Shown here: piece by piece, positions 27,242 to 36,051 of the stretch | Position numbering within the stretch: the first letter of the stretch is position 1 | How the letters are laid out: each line of letters opens with the position of its first letter | Assembly: GCA_003132525.1 (NCBI GenBank) | Contig: PKXZ01000016.1 | Span: forward strand, 46,899-92,052 | Direction of reading: 5' to 3' | Length of the DNA: 45,154 bases | From: Candidatus Dormiibacterota bacterium | GTDB taxonomy: Bacteria > Chloroflexota > Dormibacteria > Aeolococcales > Aeolococcaceae | Program-made: the position numbers and the translations under genes | The notes under the pieces: model-generated | The model's database searches: none | What the model was told of the DNA's origin: nothing | The model's input: only the letters and a program-made list of their open reading frames with translations

Positions 27242-27985
27242 GTGACCACGAATTCCCTCGAGGGGCTCGCCGGCGAGCGTCTCGTCAGCGAAACTGCGCA
27301 GGAGGTTGCCGGCACCGTCGCGACGTGGATCGAGGCCGAAAGCCGTCGTGCCATTGCCGGCCACGGTGCATTCTCGATAGCGCTCTCCGGTGGCAGCACC
27401 CCTCGTCTCCTCAACGCGATCCTCGCCGGTCCGGAATGGCGGGAGCGAATGGAGTGGGCCTCGTGGAACGTCTATTTCGCCGACGAGCGCGCCTGCCCGC
27501 CCGACGATCCAGCGAGCAACTACCACCTCGCGACGACCACGTTGCTGAGCCTCGTACCCATCGATCCCGCACACGTCCATCGCATGTCCGGCGAGCGCCC
27601 CGACCTCGACGCCGCGGCAATCGAGTATTCGGCGCTGCTGGCGGGATCCTTGCCCTCGGGCCCGGGCGGCGCGCCGCGGCTCGACGTGATCCTGCTCGGC
27701 CTCGGTGAGAACGGTCACACCGCGTCACTGTTTCCGGGGACGCCCGCGTTGGGCGTCACCGACCGCTGGGCGACGCGTGGCCTCGCCGACTACGAGCCCT
27801 TCGATCGAATCACGCTGACCTACCCCGCCATCAACGCCGCCGCAGCCGTCGCGTTCATGGTCACGGGAGCAGGCAAGGACGAGGCACTGCTCGCCACGGC
27901 GCGCGGCGAAGTCCCGGCCTCACGCGTCCGCCCGACCGACGGAACGCTCACCTGGTTCCTCGACGCCGTTGCAGCGGGGGCGTGA
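27242..27985 (+). CDS. pgl: 6-phosphogluconolactonase
   Basis: It hydrolyses 6-phosphogluconolactone to 6-phosphogluconate, between Zwf and Gnd. The 247 residues from the GTG at 27242, one base after the zwf stop, belong to the glucosamine-6-phosphate isomerase/6PGL (DevB) family. Seen are SIALSGGSTPRLL (about 46-58), WNVYFADERACPP (about 76-88) and LLGLGENGHTASLFPG (about 151-166), the substrate phosphate and catalytic regions. The frame continues open upstream into zwf, but that part is a shadow of zwf. The 53-nt spacer to rpe is the widest inside the block apart from weak overlaps, so a second promoter may exist there. Confidence 0.94.
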   Translation: MTTNSLEGLAGERLVSETAQEVAGTVATWIEAESRRAIAGHGAFSIALSGGSTPRLLNAILAGPEWRERMEWASWNVYFADERACPPDDPASNYHLATTTLLSLVPIDPAHVHRMSGERPDLDAAAIEYSALLAGSLPSGPGGAPRLDVILLGLGENGHTASLFPGTPALGVTDRWATRGLADYEPFDRITLTYPAINAAAAVAFMVTGAGKDEALLATARGEVPASRVRPTDGTLTWFLDAVAAGA

Positions 27986-28038
27986 CGGCTCGGACAATTC
28001 CGGCAGCCTCTTGACCTGCGTCTGCCAGAATCCGCGGG

Positions 28039-28743
28039 ATGCCGCGATCGACGTGGAAGCCCTGCCGAGATGCGATCCGTATTGCGCCGAGCCTGCTCGC
28101 CGCTGATTTCGGACAGATAGCCAAGGCTGCGCACGACCTGGAGGGGAGCGGCGCGGAACGCATCCATATCGATGTGATGGACGGCGTGTTCGTACCGAAC
28201 TTCACCTTCGGCACCGACACGGTCCGTGTGCTCCGGCGGGCGACCTCGCTGCCGCTCGAAGTGCATCTCATGATCGTCAACCCGGACGCGCACCTGGGCA
28301 CCTTCGCGACCGCGGGGGCGGATGCGATCACGGTGCATTACGAGGTCTGCCCCAACTTGCATCGCACGCTGTCCACCATCCGCGGACTGGACTGCCGGTC
28401 CGGTGCCGCGATCAACCCCAGCACCCCCGCGTCGATGCTCGACGATGTCCTCGAGTCATGTGACCTCGCGCTGGTGATGACCATCGACCCCGGGTTCGGG
28501 GGCCAGTCGTTGATACCGCGAATGCTGCACAAGGTCGAGAGCATCCGCCGCGAGGTTTCACGTCAGGGTCTTGACACGGAAATCGAGGTCGATGGCGGCG
28601 TGGACGCGACCAACGCCAAGGCATGCGTCGATGCCGGCGCCGACGTGCTCGTGGCCGGCACCGCCGTCTTCCGCCACCAGGGCGGCCCGCAGGGTGGCGT
28701 GGCGGCGTTGCGGCAGGCGCTCACCGAGACCGGCGTGCAGTGA
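28039..28743 (+). CDS. rpe: Ribulose-phosphate 3-epimerase
   Basis: It interconverts ribulose 5-phosphate and xylulose 5-phosphate, linking the oxidative and non-oxidative branches. This 234-residue TIM barrel has IAPSLLAADF (about 15-24), HIDVMDGVFVPNFTFG (about 43-58) with metal-binding His/Asp, PLEVHLMIVNP, TIDPGFGGQ (about 152-160) and EVDGGVDATN (about 181-190) with the second catalytic Asp. The ATG at 28039 follows a CAGAAT hexamer by 7 nt, so a leaderless internal transcript is possible. The stop overlaps the glgP start in a GTGA junction. Confidence 0.95.
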   Translation: MPRSTWKPCRDAIRIAPSLLAADFGQIAKAAHDLEGSGAERIHIDVMDGVFVPNFTFGTDTVRVLRRATSLPLEVHLMIVNPDAHLGTFATAGADAITVHYEVCPNLHRTLSTIRGLDCRSGAAINPSTPASMLDDVLESCDLALVMTIDPGFGGQSLIPRMLHKVESIRREVSRQGLDTEIEVDGGVDATNAKACVDAGADVLVAGTAVFRHQGGPQGGVAALRQALTETGVQ

Positions 28744-30908
28744 CCGAACTGATCACGGCAACTCGCGCCGACGGTAGCGAGGATGTCGCTCGCGCGGCCG
28801 CGGATCTCGCCGCGCGGTTGCCGTTACCACTCGCGCCGCTGGCGCGGCTCGCCTACAACTACATGTGGTCGTGGTGGAAGGGCGGTGACGACGTCTTCCG
28901 GACGATCGATCCGGTCCGCTGGGAGGCGAGCAACCACAACCCGATCCGCCTGCTCGATGAGACGTCATCCGCGACCCTCGAGCGTGCCGCTACGGACACG
29001 ACGCTGCTGCACCGCCTCGCCGAACTGCTGGGGATCCTCGACCACGAGCTCGGCCGTCCGCCCATGGAAGGCAAGGCGACACCGACACGCCCGGTCGCGT
29101 TTCTCTGCGCCGAGTTCGCCGTGCACCGCTCGCTGCCGATCTACGCGGGCGGCCTCGGTGTGCTCGCCGGCGACATCCTCAAGCAGGCGTCCGACATGGC
29201 GCTGCCGATGGTGGGTGTCGGCCTCCTGTACCGTCAGGGGTACTTCCAGCAGCGCATGGATCGCTCCGGGTATCAGCTCGAGTACTGGCTCCAGGTCGAC
29301 CCCGAGCGAGTTCCTGCCGCGCTTGTCTACAACGGGGACACGCCGCTGACCGTGACCGTGCCGCTGCGCGGGCGCGATGTCGTCGTGCAGGTGTGGCGTC
29401 TCGACATCGGACGCACCTCGCTCTACCTCCTCGACGCGCAGCGCCCCGAGAACTCCGCAATCGATCAGTGGATCACGAGCCGTCTCTATGTCGCTGACCG
29501 GCCGACCCGCCTCGCCCAGTACGCGCTCCTCGGCATCGGATCGATGCGTGTCCTCGACGCCATGGGGCTGGAGCCGAGCGTCGTCCATCTCAACGAGGGG
29601 CACGCCGCGCTCGCGCCGCTGGAGATGGCCCGCCGCGAGATAGCCCTCGGCCGATCGCGTCACGAGGCCTTCACCGCCGCGCGCGAGCGAACCGTCTTCA
29701 CGACGCACACACCGGTGAGTGCCGGCAACGAGGGCTACGACGTGAGCGAGATCGTCGAAGTCCTCGGTGACTATCCCGAGCAGGCCGGGCTCGACCTCGA
29801 GGGCTTCCTCCATCTCGGCCGCACCCGGCCGGACAATCCGCACGAGCAGTTCGTGATGACACCACTCGGTATCAAGATGAGCCGCTCGCGCAACGGCGTG
29901 AGCCGCCGCCACGGCGAGGTCGCCCGCCAGATGTGGCAATCACTCTTCCCCGAACGGCCTGCTGACACCGTCCCGATCGGACACGTCACCAACGGCGTGC
30001 ACGTACCGACATGGACAGTCCCGCGGATGCGCGACCTGCTCGATCGATATCTCGGCGCGGGATGGGAGGCGCGCGCCGCCGATCCGGACACCTGGCGCGG
30101 CGTCGACGACATCCCCGATGAGGAGCTGTGGGCGGTGCGCAACGCGTTGCGTGCCGAGTTCGTGCAGCACGTTCGCGTCAACAGTGTCGCAAACCGGCTG
30201 GCTCGCGATGAGCCACGCTGGTACGTCGAGGCCGCCGAGCACGGCTTCGACGAGAACGCGCTGACCTTCGGCTTCGCCCGCCGCCTCGCCGGATACAAGC
30301 GCATTCAGATTCTCACGCTGGATCCCGCGCGGGCCCTCAGCGTGCTCGATAACAAGGATCGTCCGGCGCAGATGGTGTTTGCCGGCAAGGCGCATCCTCA
30401 GGATGAAGACGCCAAGCACGCGGCCCAGGGACTGTTCACATTCGAGCGGGAACCTGCGGCGATGAGCCGGGTCGCCTTTCTCGACAACTACAGCCTGTCC
30501 ATTGCCGAGGACATGGTGTCGGGCTGCGATGTGTGGATCAATGTCCCCCGGCCGCCACTCGAGGCCAGCGGAACGAGCGGCATGAAGTCCGCCCTCAACG
30601 GCGGCCTCAACCTCTCCGTCCTCGACGGGTGGTGGGCAGAGGCATACAACGGCACCAACGGCTGGGCGATCCCTGGCGACATCCTCTTCGACCACGGCAT
30701 GCAGGACCAGCGCGACGCCGCAACACTGTTCGACATCATCGAGCACGAGGTTGTGCCCCTCTTCTACCAGCGGGATGAGCAGGGGATCCCGCGCGGCTGG
30801 GTGCAGCGGATGCGCGCCTCGCTCCGCACCAACGGGCCGCGCTTCTCGGCGCACAGGATGATGCTCGACTACGCCCAGGACGTCTACAACCTCACCCCAT
30901 CCCGCTGA
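28740..30908 (+). CDS. glgP: Alpha-glucan (glycogen) phosphorylase, DUF3417 type
   Basis: It releases glucose 1-phosphate from glycogen or maltodextrins. With the GTG at 28740, overlapping the rpe stop as GTGA, it has 722 residues. This fits the shorter bacterial/archaeal group with an N-terminal DUF3417 domain (LARLAYNYMWSWW, about 36-48; FRTIDPVRWE). GT35-like motifs follow: AEFAVHRSLPIYAGGLGVLAG, HLNEGHAAL, FTTHTPVSAGNE, FGFARRLAGYKR, and the PLP lysine region EASGTSGMKSALNGGLNL (K616). Its product, after a phosphoglucomutase step not encoded here, feeds glucose 6-phosphate into the preceding enzymes, giving a functional reason for the operon. Confidence 0.95.
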   Translation: MTELITATRADGSEDVARAAADLAARLPLPLAPLARLAYNYMWSWWKGGDDVFRTIDPVRWEASNHNPIRLLDETSSATLERAATDTTLLHRLAELLGILDHELGRPPMEGKATPTRPVAFLCAEFAVHRSLPIYAGGLGVLAGDILKQASDMALPMVGVGLLYRQGYFQQRMDRSGYQLEYWLQVDPERVPAALVYNGDTPLTVTVPLRGRDVVVQVWRLDIGRTSLYLLDAQRPENSAIDQWITSRLYVADRPTRLAQYALLGIGSMRVLDAMGLEPSVVHLNEGHAALAPLEMARREIALGRSRHEAFTAARERTVFTTHTPVSAGNEGYDVSEIVEVLGDYPEQAGLDLEGFLHLGRTRPDNPHEQFVMTPLGIKMSRSRNGVSRRHGEVARQMWQSLFPERPADTVPIGHVTNGVHVPTWTVPRMRDLLDRYLGAGWEARAADPDTWRGVDDIPDEELWAVRNALRAEFVQHVRVNSVANRLARDEPRWYVEAAEHGFDENALTFGFARRLAGYKRIQILTLDPARALSVLDNKDRPAQMVFAGKAHPQDEDAKHAAQGLFTFEREPAAMSRVAFLDNYSLSIAEDMVSGCDVWINVPRPPLEASGTSGMKSALNGGLNLSVLDGWWAEAYNGTNGWAIPGDILFDHGMQDQRDAATLFDIIEHEVVPLFYQRDEQGIPRGWVQRMRASLRTNGPRFSAHRMMLDYAQDVYNLTPSR

Positions 30909-30921
30909 GGGTCGCGCCCCC

Positions 30922-32265
30922 TCAGTGCTTCGGCGTCGGACTGGGCGTCGGCGAGTTGGAACTGAAGCTGGGACTCGGTGACGGCGTCGGCGCCACAGTC
31001 GGCGCGATGGTGATCGGCATCGTGTTCGGCGCTGCGGTCGGTGTGGGTGTTGCCGGCGCCTTTGCCGTGGGAGTCGATGTTGCCGCGCCCGCCGTGTCGA
31101 TGCTGGTCGGCACGCCGACTCCAGTCGGCGCGGCGCTCGCCGTGGGCGCGAAGATCGGACCGGGCGGGGGCGTCGGCGACGTCTGAACCCCCGGCCCCCC
31201 GAGGGCCTGGACCGCGAAGATGATCATCACCACCAGCGCGATCACGGCCGCCGCCGCCACGGACCAGACCTTCCAGCCCACACCGCCAGGGCGCACCTCG
31301 TCGGCGGCGCTGTCGAGCGCCACGCCGGTGAGCGGTGCGTCGTCATCCTCATCGGCGAATTCGACCGCAGGTGCTTCTGGAACCGGGTCGGCGAGACGAT
31401 CGACGACGACCACCGCGAGCCAGGCGCGCCCCTGTTCACGCCAGGTCGCCCCGAGGAACGCCACGCCGGCGGTCTCGACGTCACGGCGGAACGCTGCGGC
31501 GCCAGCCGGCCGGTCGCGCGGATCCTTCGCCAGTCCCCGGATCACGAGCTCGCGCGCCAGGATCGGGACGGCCTCGCTGGGCAGCGCTCCCTGGGTGTGC
31601 TGCACCCCGAGCCCGGTGAGGTCGGTCCCGAGATACGGGGGTCTTCCGGTGAGCGACTCGACCAGCACACCGGTGGCCGCGTAGAGATCGGTCGCGACCG
31701 TGTGCGGCCGGCCGGCCCAGAGCTCCGGGGCCATGTACTGCGGCGTTCCCGACTTCCAGCCGCGCCGCAGCGGAGGTGCGGGGACTCCCGCATCGCGGAG
31801 GATGCCCGTCCCGTCGGTGTCGAGCTCCACCGCGGACGGGGTCACGTCGCGGTGGATGATCCCCGCCCCATGGAGCGCGTCCAGTGCGGCGAGCGTGTCG
31901 TCGAACGCCACCAGCGCGGCCGCCGCCGCAAGCGGACCCGAGGCGTCGATCACGTGGCGAAGCGTGATCCCTTCCACCCACTCGTAAACGATCGCGACAT
32001 GCTTGTCGTCGAATTCGATGACCGAGAGCAGGTGCTGGTGGCGAAGGGTGCCGAGCACCGCCATGTCATGACGGACCTGGCGGCGATATGCGGTGTCCGA
32101 GGACAGGGCCGGGCTGAGCAGCCGGATGAGCACCCGCGAGCCGGTGGCGTCATCGTGGGCGTCGATGAGCGCACCGGCGCGGTCGACGCTGATCCCCCGA
32201 TCCAAGGTGTAGCCGGGAACGTACGCCCGCGACCCGGTGAGATCGGAGCCTCCAGCCTGCTGCAT
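30922..32265 (-). CDS. Ser/Thr kinase-like membrane protein, probable pseudokinase
   Basis: The 447 residues comprise a kinase-like domain (about 18-262), an acidic linker, one membrane helix (VWSVAAAAVIALVVMIIFAV, about 334-353) and a 90-residue extracytoplasmic Thr/Pro/Ala-rich tail. The fold is that of PknB-type kinases (GTPQYMAPELWAG, TDLYAATGVLVESLTGRPPY), but key residues differ. The beta-3 lysine is Arg (VLIRLL, R48), the catalytic loop reads HRDVTPSAV (HRD kept, Lys to Thr142, Asn to Ala145), and DFG reads DAG (158-160). The glycine loop is also absent. It is likely inactive or strongly impaired and may act as a scaffold or ligand-binding module. The start is ATG at 32265, with CATACT 8 nt upstream. 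It is divergent from cystathionine beta-synthase. Confidence 0.85.
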   Translation of the reverse strand: MQQAGGSDLTGSRAYVPGYTLDRGISVDRAGALIDAHDDATGSRVLIRLLSPALSSDTAYRRQVRHDMAVLGTLRHQHLLSVIEFDDKHVAIVYEWVEGITLRHVIDASGPLAAAAALVAFDDTLAALDALHGAGIIHRDVTPSAVELDTDGTGILRDAGVPAPPLRRGWKSGTPQYMAPELWAGRPHTVATDLYAATGVLVESLTGRPPYLGTDLTGLGVQHTQGALPSEAVPILARELVIRGLAKDPRDRPAGAAAFRRDVETAGVAFLGATWREQGRAWLAVVVVDRLADPVPEAPAVEFADEDDDAPLTGVALDSAADEVRPGGVGWKVWSVAAAAVIALVVMIIFAVQALGGPGVQTSPTPPPGPIFAPTASAAPTGVGVPTSIDTAGAATSTPTAKAPATPTPTAAPNTMPITIAPTVAPTPSPSPSFSSNSPTPSPTPKH

Positions 32266-32337
32266 TCACACTCAGTATGCCGTGGCAAAAGCGCCATTGA
32301 GTCGCATTCGTCAACGGGGATCCCGGGCGACGGCGAC

Positions 32338-32343
32338 TAGAAT
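32338..32343 (+). promoter_or_regulatory. -10 hexamer for cystathionine beta-synthase gene
   Basis: TAGAAT ends 9 nt before the GTG at 32353. The expected transcription start therefore falls at or within a few bases of the start codon, predicting a leaderless mRNA. No convincing -35 is visible in the 87-nt divergent spacer, and there is no room for a SAM-type riboswitch. Confidence 0.5.
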
Positions 32344-32352
32344 GGCCGGGCA

Positions 32353-33723
32353 GTGGAGTACGTCGAGAGCATCCTCGACCTGGTCGGCAACACCCCGTTG
32401 GTCCGGCTGAGCAAGGTCACCGAGGGGCTCAGGCCTCTTGTGCTTGCGAAGCTCGAGCAGCTCAACCCCGGCGGCAGCGTCAAGGACCGCATCGGCCTGT
32501 CGATGCTCGAGGACGCCGAGACCCGCGGGCTGCTCCGGCCAGGAGGAACGATCGTCGAGCCCACCTCGGGCAATACCGGGCATGGGCTGGCGATGGCGGC
32601 GGCGATCAAAGGCTACAAGATGATCTTCGTCATGCCCGACAAGATGGCGGCGGAGAAGATCAGCCTGCTGCGCGCGTACGGCGCCGAGGTGGTGATCTGC
32701 CCCACCAACGTCGAGCGCGAGTCGCCGCAGTCGTATTACTCGGTGGCCGACCGGCTGACCCGGGAGGTGCCGGGCGCGTTTCAGCCCAACCAGTACTTCA
32801 ACGCGCGCAACCCCGAGGCCCACTACCGCACCACTGGCCCCGAGATCTGGCGGCAGACCGACGGCCGGATCACCACGTTCGTGGCCGGTGTCGGGACCGG
32901 GGGCACCATCACCGGGGTCGGCAAGTACCTCAAGGAGCAGAACCCCGCGGTTCGCGTGATCGGCGCCGATCCGGAGGGCTCGATCTACAGCGGCGAGATC
33001 GCCCCGTACAAGGTCGAGGGCGTCGGCGAGGACTTCTGGCCGGGCACGTTCGACCGCGAGGTGGTGGACGAGTTCATCCAGGTGACCGATCGCGAGAGCT
33101 TCGTGGCCGCACGGAAGCTCGCGCGCCAGGAGGGAATCCTCGTCGGCGGGTCGGCCGGCCTCGCGCTCCATGCGGCGATCCAGGTCGCGGTCGACTCGAA
33201 GCCGGACGACGTCATCGTCGTGCTCCTCCCAGACACCGGGCGGAACTACCTGAGCAAGTTCTTCTCCGACGAGTGGATGCGCCAGAACGGCTATCTCCAG
33301 CGCCTCGTTCCCGCCCGCGTCCGCGAGGTCATCGATTCCCACAGCGACGGGGTCCCGGAACTGGTCAGCGTCGGTGCCGGCAAATCGGTCGGTGAGGCGA
33401 TCGACCTCATGCAGCAGTACGGGATCTCCCAGCTCCTCGTCACGGAGAACGGCAGCACCGCGGGCGGCGGCGTGGTGGGCAGCATTCAGGAGCGCACCCT
33501 GCTCGATCGCATCTACCGCGACCCGGCTGTGGTGACCACCTCGGTCTCGACAGCGATGGACCCGCCGTTCGCGCGCGTCGCCGCCGGGGCGCCGATCGAG
33601 GAGGCGTTCGAGGCGCTGCTCGGTGGCGAGCCAGCGCTCATGATCGTCGAGGGCGACCTGCCTGTCGGGGTGATCACCCGAAGCGACCTGCTCGAGTTCG
33701 TCGCCCGCCGCGGACGCAGCTGA
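32353..33723 (+). CDS. Cystathionine beta-synthase with C-terminal CBS-domain pair
   Basis: This PLP enzyme condenses serine (or O-acetylserine) with homocysteine to cystathionine in reverse transsulfuration. It has 456 residues. The catalytic domain (about 1-320) shows NPGGSVKDRIG with K44, EPTSGNTGHG (about 69-78) and GVGTGGTITGVG (about 179-190). A pair of CBS domains (about 333-455) follows, typical of full cystathionine beta-synthases and absent from simple cysteine synthases; it may bind adenosyl ligands. The GTG start is supported by the close -10. The cystathionine gamma-lyase gene begins 5 nt after the stop, confirming the pathway. A role as O-acetylserine sulfhydrylase cannot be excluded. 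Confidence 0.9.
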   Translation: MEYVESILDLVGNTPLVRLSKVTEGLRPLVLAKLEQLNPGGSVKDRIGLSMLEDAETRGLLRPGGTIVEPTSGNTGHGLAMAAAIKGYKMIFVMPDKMAAEKISLLRAYGAEVVICPTNVERESPQSYYSVADRLTREVPGAFQPNQYFNARNPEAHYRTTGPEIWRQTDGRITTFVAGVGTGGTITGVGKYLKEQNPAVRVIGADPEGSIYSGEIAPYKVEGVGEDFWPGTFDREVVDEFIQVTDRESFVAARKLARQEGILVGGSAGLALHAAIQVAVDSKPDDVIVVLLPDTGRNYLSKFFSDEWMRQNGYLQRLVPARVREVIDSHSDGVPELVSVGAGKSVGEAIDLMQQYGISQLLVTENGSTAGGGVVGSIQERTLLDRIYRDPAVVTTSVSTAMDPPFARVAAGAPIEEAFEALLGGEPALMIVEGDLPVGVITRSDLLEFVARRGRS

Positions 33724-33728
33724 GCCTC

Positions 33729-34880
33729 ATGGAGCAGAGGCGGCACGGCCTGGCGACGCGCGCCCTGCACGTCGGGCAGGGACCCGATCCCGCCACCGGG
33801 GCCGTGGTCGTCCCGATTCACCTGGCGACCACCTTCGCGCAGGAGTCCCCAGGCCGCCACAAGGGATACGAGTACTCGCGATCGGGCAACCCGACCCGCG
33901 ACAACCTCGAGGCATGCCTTGCATCGTTGGAGACCGCCGAGCACGGCCTCGCCTTTTCATCTGGGCTGGCCGCGACCACCGCGGTGATGCTGCTCCTTGA
34001 TCCCGGCGACCACGTCGTGTTCACCGAGGACGTGTACGGCGGCACCTTCCGCCTCTTCGACAAGGTCTTTCACCGCTACGGGCTCACCTTCACCGCAGTC
34101 GACCCCACCAACCTCGATGCCATCGCGACGGCGATGACCGATCACACGCGCATGGTCTGGCTGGAGTCGCCCACCAACCCGCTGCTCCGCATCGTCGACC
34201 TCGACGCCGTCGACGAGCTCGTCCACGGAGCAGGTGCGATCGTCGCCGTCGACAGCACCTTCGCGAGCCCGATCCTGCAGCGACCGCTCGAGCTCGGCGC
34301 GGACCTCGTGGTGCACAGCTCGACGAAATTTCTCGGCGGCCACAGCGACGTCCTCGGTGGCGCAGTGCTCACTTCCGACGACAGCCTCGCCGAGCGCCTG
34401 CGCTTTCACCAAAACGCCATCGGCGCGGTGCCGTCACCCTTCGATTGCTGGCTGCTGCTCCGAGGGTTGAAGACGTTGCAACTTCGCGTGCTCCGTCAGT
34501 GCGAGAACGCGCTGGCCATCGCACGCTGGCTCGAGGGCCAGGACGCGGTGGTCCAGGTGTACTACCCGGGTCTCGACAGCCACCCAGGGCATGCGCTCGC
34601 ACGGCGCCAGATGGGCGGCTACTACGGCGGGGTGGTGTCCTTCGAGGTTTCGTCCGGTGATGCCGCGCGCTCGTTTCTTGAACGCCTGCGTGTGTTCACG
34701 CTCGCCGAGTCACTCGGCGCGGTGGAGTCGCTCGCCGAGAGCCCGGCGATGATGACCCACACATCGATCCCGGAGGAGATGCGCACCCGGGTCGGCGTCA
34801 GCGACGGGCTGCTGCGCCTGTCCGTCGGTATTGAGGACGTCGACGACTTAGTGGCCGACCTGGAGCAGGCACTGGCGTAG
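33729..34880 (+). CDS. Cystathionine gamma-lyase / gamma-synthase family enzyme
   Basis: This fold-type-I PLP enzyme of the Cys/Met metabolism family has 383 residues. Seen are YEYSRSGNPTRDNLE (47-61), FSSGLAATTAVMLL (76-89), VYGGTFRLFDKV (102-113), WLESPTNPLLRIVD (144-157) and the Schiff-base lysine in VVHSSTKFLGGHSDVLGG (K200). Next to cystathionine beta-synthase, the lyase reaction (cystathionine to cysteine, 2-oxobutyrate and ammonia) is the likely role. Sequence alone cannot exclude gamma-synthase activity. The ATG at 33729 follows the preceding stop by 5 nt. The last 83 nt overlap the 3' end of the antisense helicase gene. Confidence 0.92.
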   Translation: MEQRRHGLATRALHVGQGPDPATGAVVVPIHLATTFAQESPGRHKGYEYSRSGNPTRDNLEACLASLETAEHGLAFSSGLAATTAVMLLLDPGDHVVFTEDVYGGTFRLFDKVFHRYGLTFTAVDPTNLDAIATAMTDHTRMVWLESPTNPLLRIVDLDAVDELVHGAGAIVAVDSTFASPILQRPLELGADLVVHSSTKFLGGHSDVLGGAVLTSDDSLAERLRFHQNAIGAVPSPFDCWLLLRGLKTLQLRVLRQCENALAIARWLEGQDAVVQVYYPGLDSHPGHALARRQMGGYYGGVVSFEVSSGDAARSFLERLRVFTLAESLGAVESLAESPAMMTHTSIPEEMRTRVGVSDGLLRLSVGIEDVDDLVADLEQALA

Positions 34881-36051
34881 CCTCACGCGGCGGGGCTCCG
34901 AGCTTCCATTCGCCGGTTGTCAGCAGGAGCGTTCCGTCGATCTCCGGGAGCGCCGGTGCGCCGAGGCGGCGGAGCTTGCGCCACTGTTCGCCGTCCTCCT
35001 CGCTGAGGAACGTGATCGCCTTGCCCTCATTGCCGTTGCGCGCGGTGCGGCCGACTCGATGGGTGAGCCACTGCGGTGTCTCGGGCAGCTCGAAGTTGAT
35101 GACCAGTCCGACATTGACGACGTCGATGCCGCGAGCCGCGACGTTGGTGGCGACCAGCACCTCGGTCCGATTCGCGCGGAACGAGTCCAGCGCGCGGTCG
35201 CGAGCATTCTGCGAGAGGTTGCCCTGCAACTCGCCGGCGGTGTGGCCCATCCGGAGCAGGTCACGCACGAGCTTCTTGGCTCCGTGCTTGGTGCGATGAA
35301 ACACGATCGTCTGATTGAGATCGGACGCGCGCTGGCGGCGCAGGAGCCGTGACAGCGCGTCGATCTTCTGCGACTTGACGACACTCATGACCCCGTGCTC
35401 GAGCGCGGGCACCTGCTCGTTGACGACGCGCACGCGAGCTGGTTCGTAGAGATGCTTGGTGATCATGCGCTGCACCCAGTCGGGCATCGTCGCCGACGCG
35501 AGCACCGTCTGCCGGCGCGCGCTGCTGCTGAAGCTCGGGCACATCGAGATGATCTTCTCCACGTCCTTTGCGAAGCCCTGGTCGAGCATCTCGTCGGCCT
35601 CGTCGAGCACCAGGTATTCGATGTCGCGGAGCCGCGCGAGCCCGTTGCTGGCGAGGTCGAGGAGCCGCCCGGGGCATCCGACGATCACGTCCGGCGCGTT
35701 GCGGAGCCCGCCGGTCTGGGGGCCGTAGCCGACTCCTCCGATACAGATCACCGTGCGCAGCGCCGGGTCGACCTGACGGATCACCGCATTGACCTGGGTG
35801 GCGAGCTCGCGGGTCGGCGTCACGATCAGCGCTCTGGCGCCGTGACCCTGATGGCCCGCGAGTCGCTCGACCAGTGGCACCACGTAGGCGAGGGTCTTGC
35901 CCGAGCCGGTTGGCGCCTCGATCACGCAGTCGTGGCGTGCGAGCAGCGGCGGAATCGCCTCCTGCTGCACTGTGTTGGCTTCCGTGAAACCGTGCTCACG
36001 GAGCGCCGCGGACGTGCGCGGACGCACGCCGATGGATTCAAACGTTGTCAC
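34798..36051 (-). CDS. DEAD-box ATP-dependent RNA helicase
   Basis: The 417-residue RNA helicase likely unwinds structured RNA in ribosome assembly, mRNA decay or cold adaptation. All motifs are present: FTEANTVQQEAIPPLL (Q motif), APTGSGKT (Walker A, about 46-53), PTRELA, GCPGRLLD, DEAD, SAT, IVFHRTKHGAKKL, VLVATNVAARGIDV (V) and HRVGRTARNG (VI). A short Arg/Pro-rich tail may bind RNA. The GTG at 36051 has GAGG at 36059-36062 on the same strand, 7 nt upstream. The 3' end overlaps the convergent lyase gene by 83 nt. It is divergent from aceE across a spacer with two hairpins that could lie in its leader. Confidence 0.95.
   Translation of the reverse strand: MTTFESIGVRPRTSAALREHGFTEANTVQQEAIPPLLARHDCVIEAPTGSGKTLAYVVPLVERLAGHQGHGARALIVTPTRELATQVNAVIRQVDPALRTVICIGGVGYGPQTGGLRNAPDVIVGCPGRLLDLASNGLARLRDIEYLVLDEADEMLDQGFAKDVEKIISMCPSFSSSARRQTVLASATMPDWVQRMITKHLYEPARVRVVNEQVPALEHGVMSVVKSQKIDALSRLLRRQRASDLNQTIVFHRTKHGAKKLVRDLLRMGHTAGELQGNLSQNARDRALDSFRANRTEVLVATNVAARGIDVVNVGLVINFELPETPQWLTHRVGRTARNGNEGKAITFLSEEDGEQWRKLRRLGAPALPEIDGTLLLTTGEWKLGAPPREATPVPAPGRPLSRRRPQYRRTGAAARR

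Noticed and set aside
30922..31190. Tandem-repeat-like sequence at the end of the kinase-like gene
   Set aside because: It is explained by codons for a Thr/Pro/Ala-rich extracytoplasmic tail; no regular DNA repeat unit was found.
32266..32352. SAM or other riboswitch before cystathionine beta-synthase
   Set aside because: The spacer is only 87 nt and a -10 hexamer abuts the start codon, leaving no leader for an aptamer.
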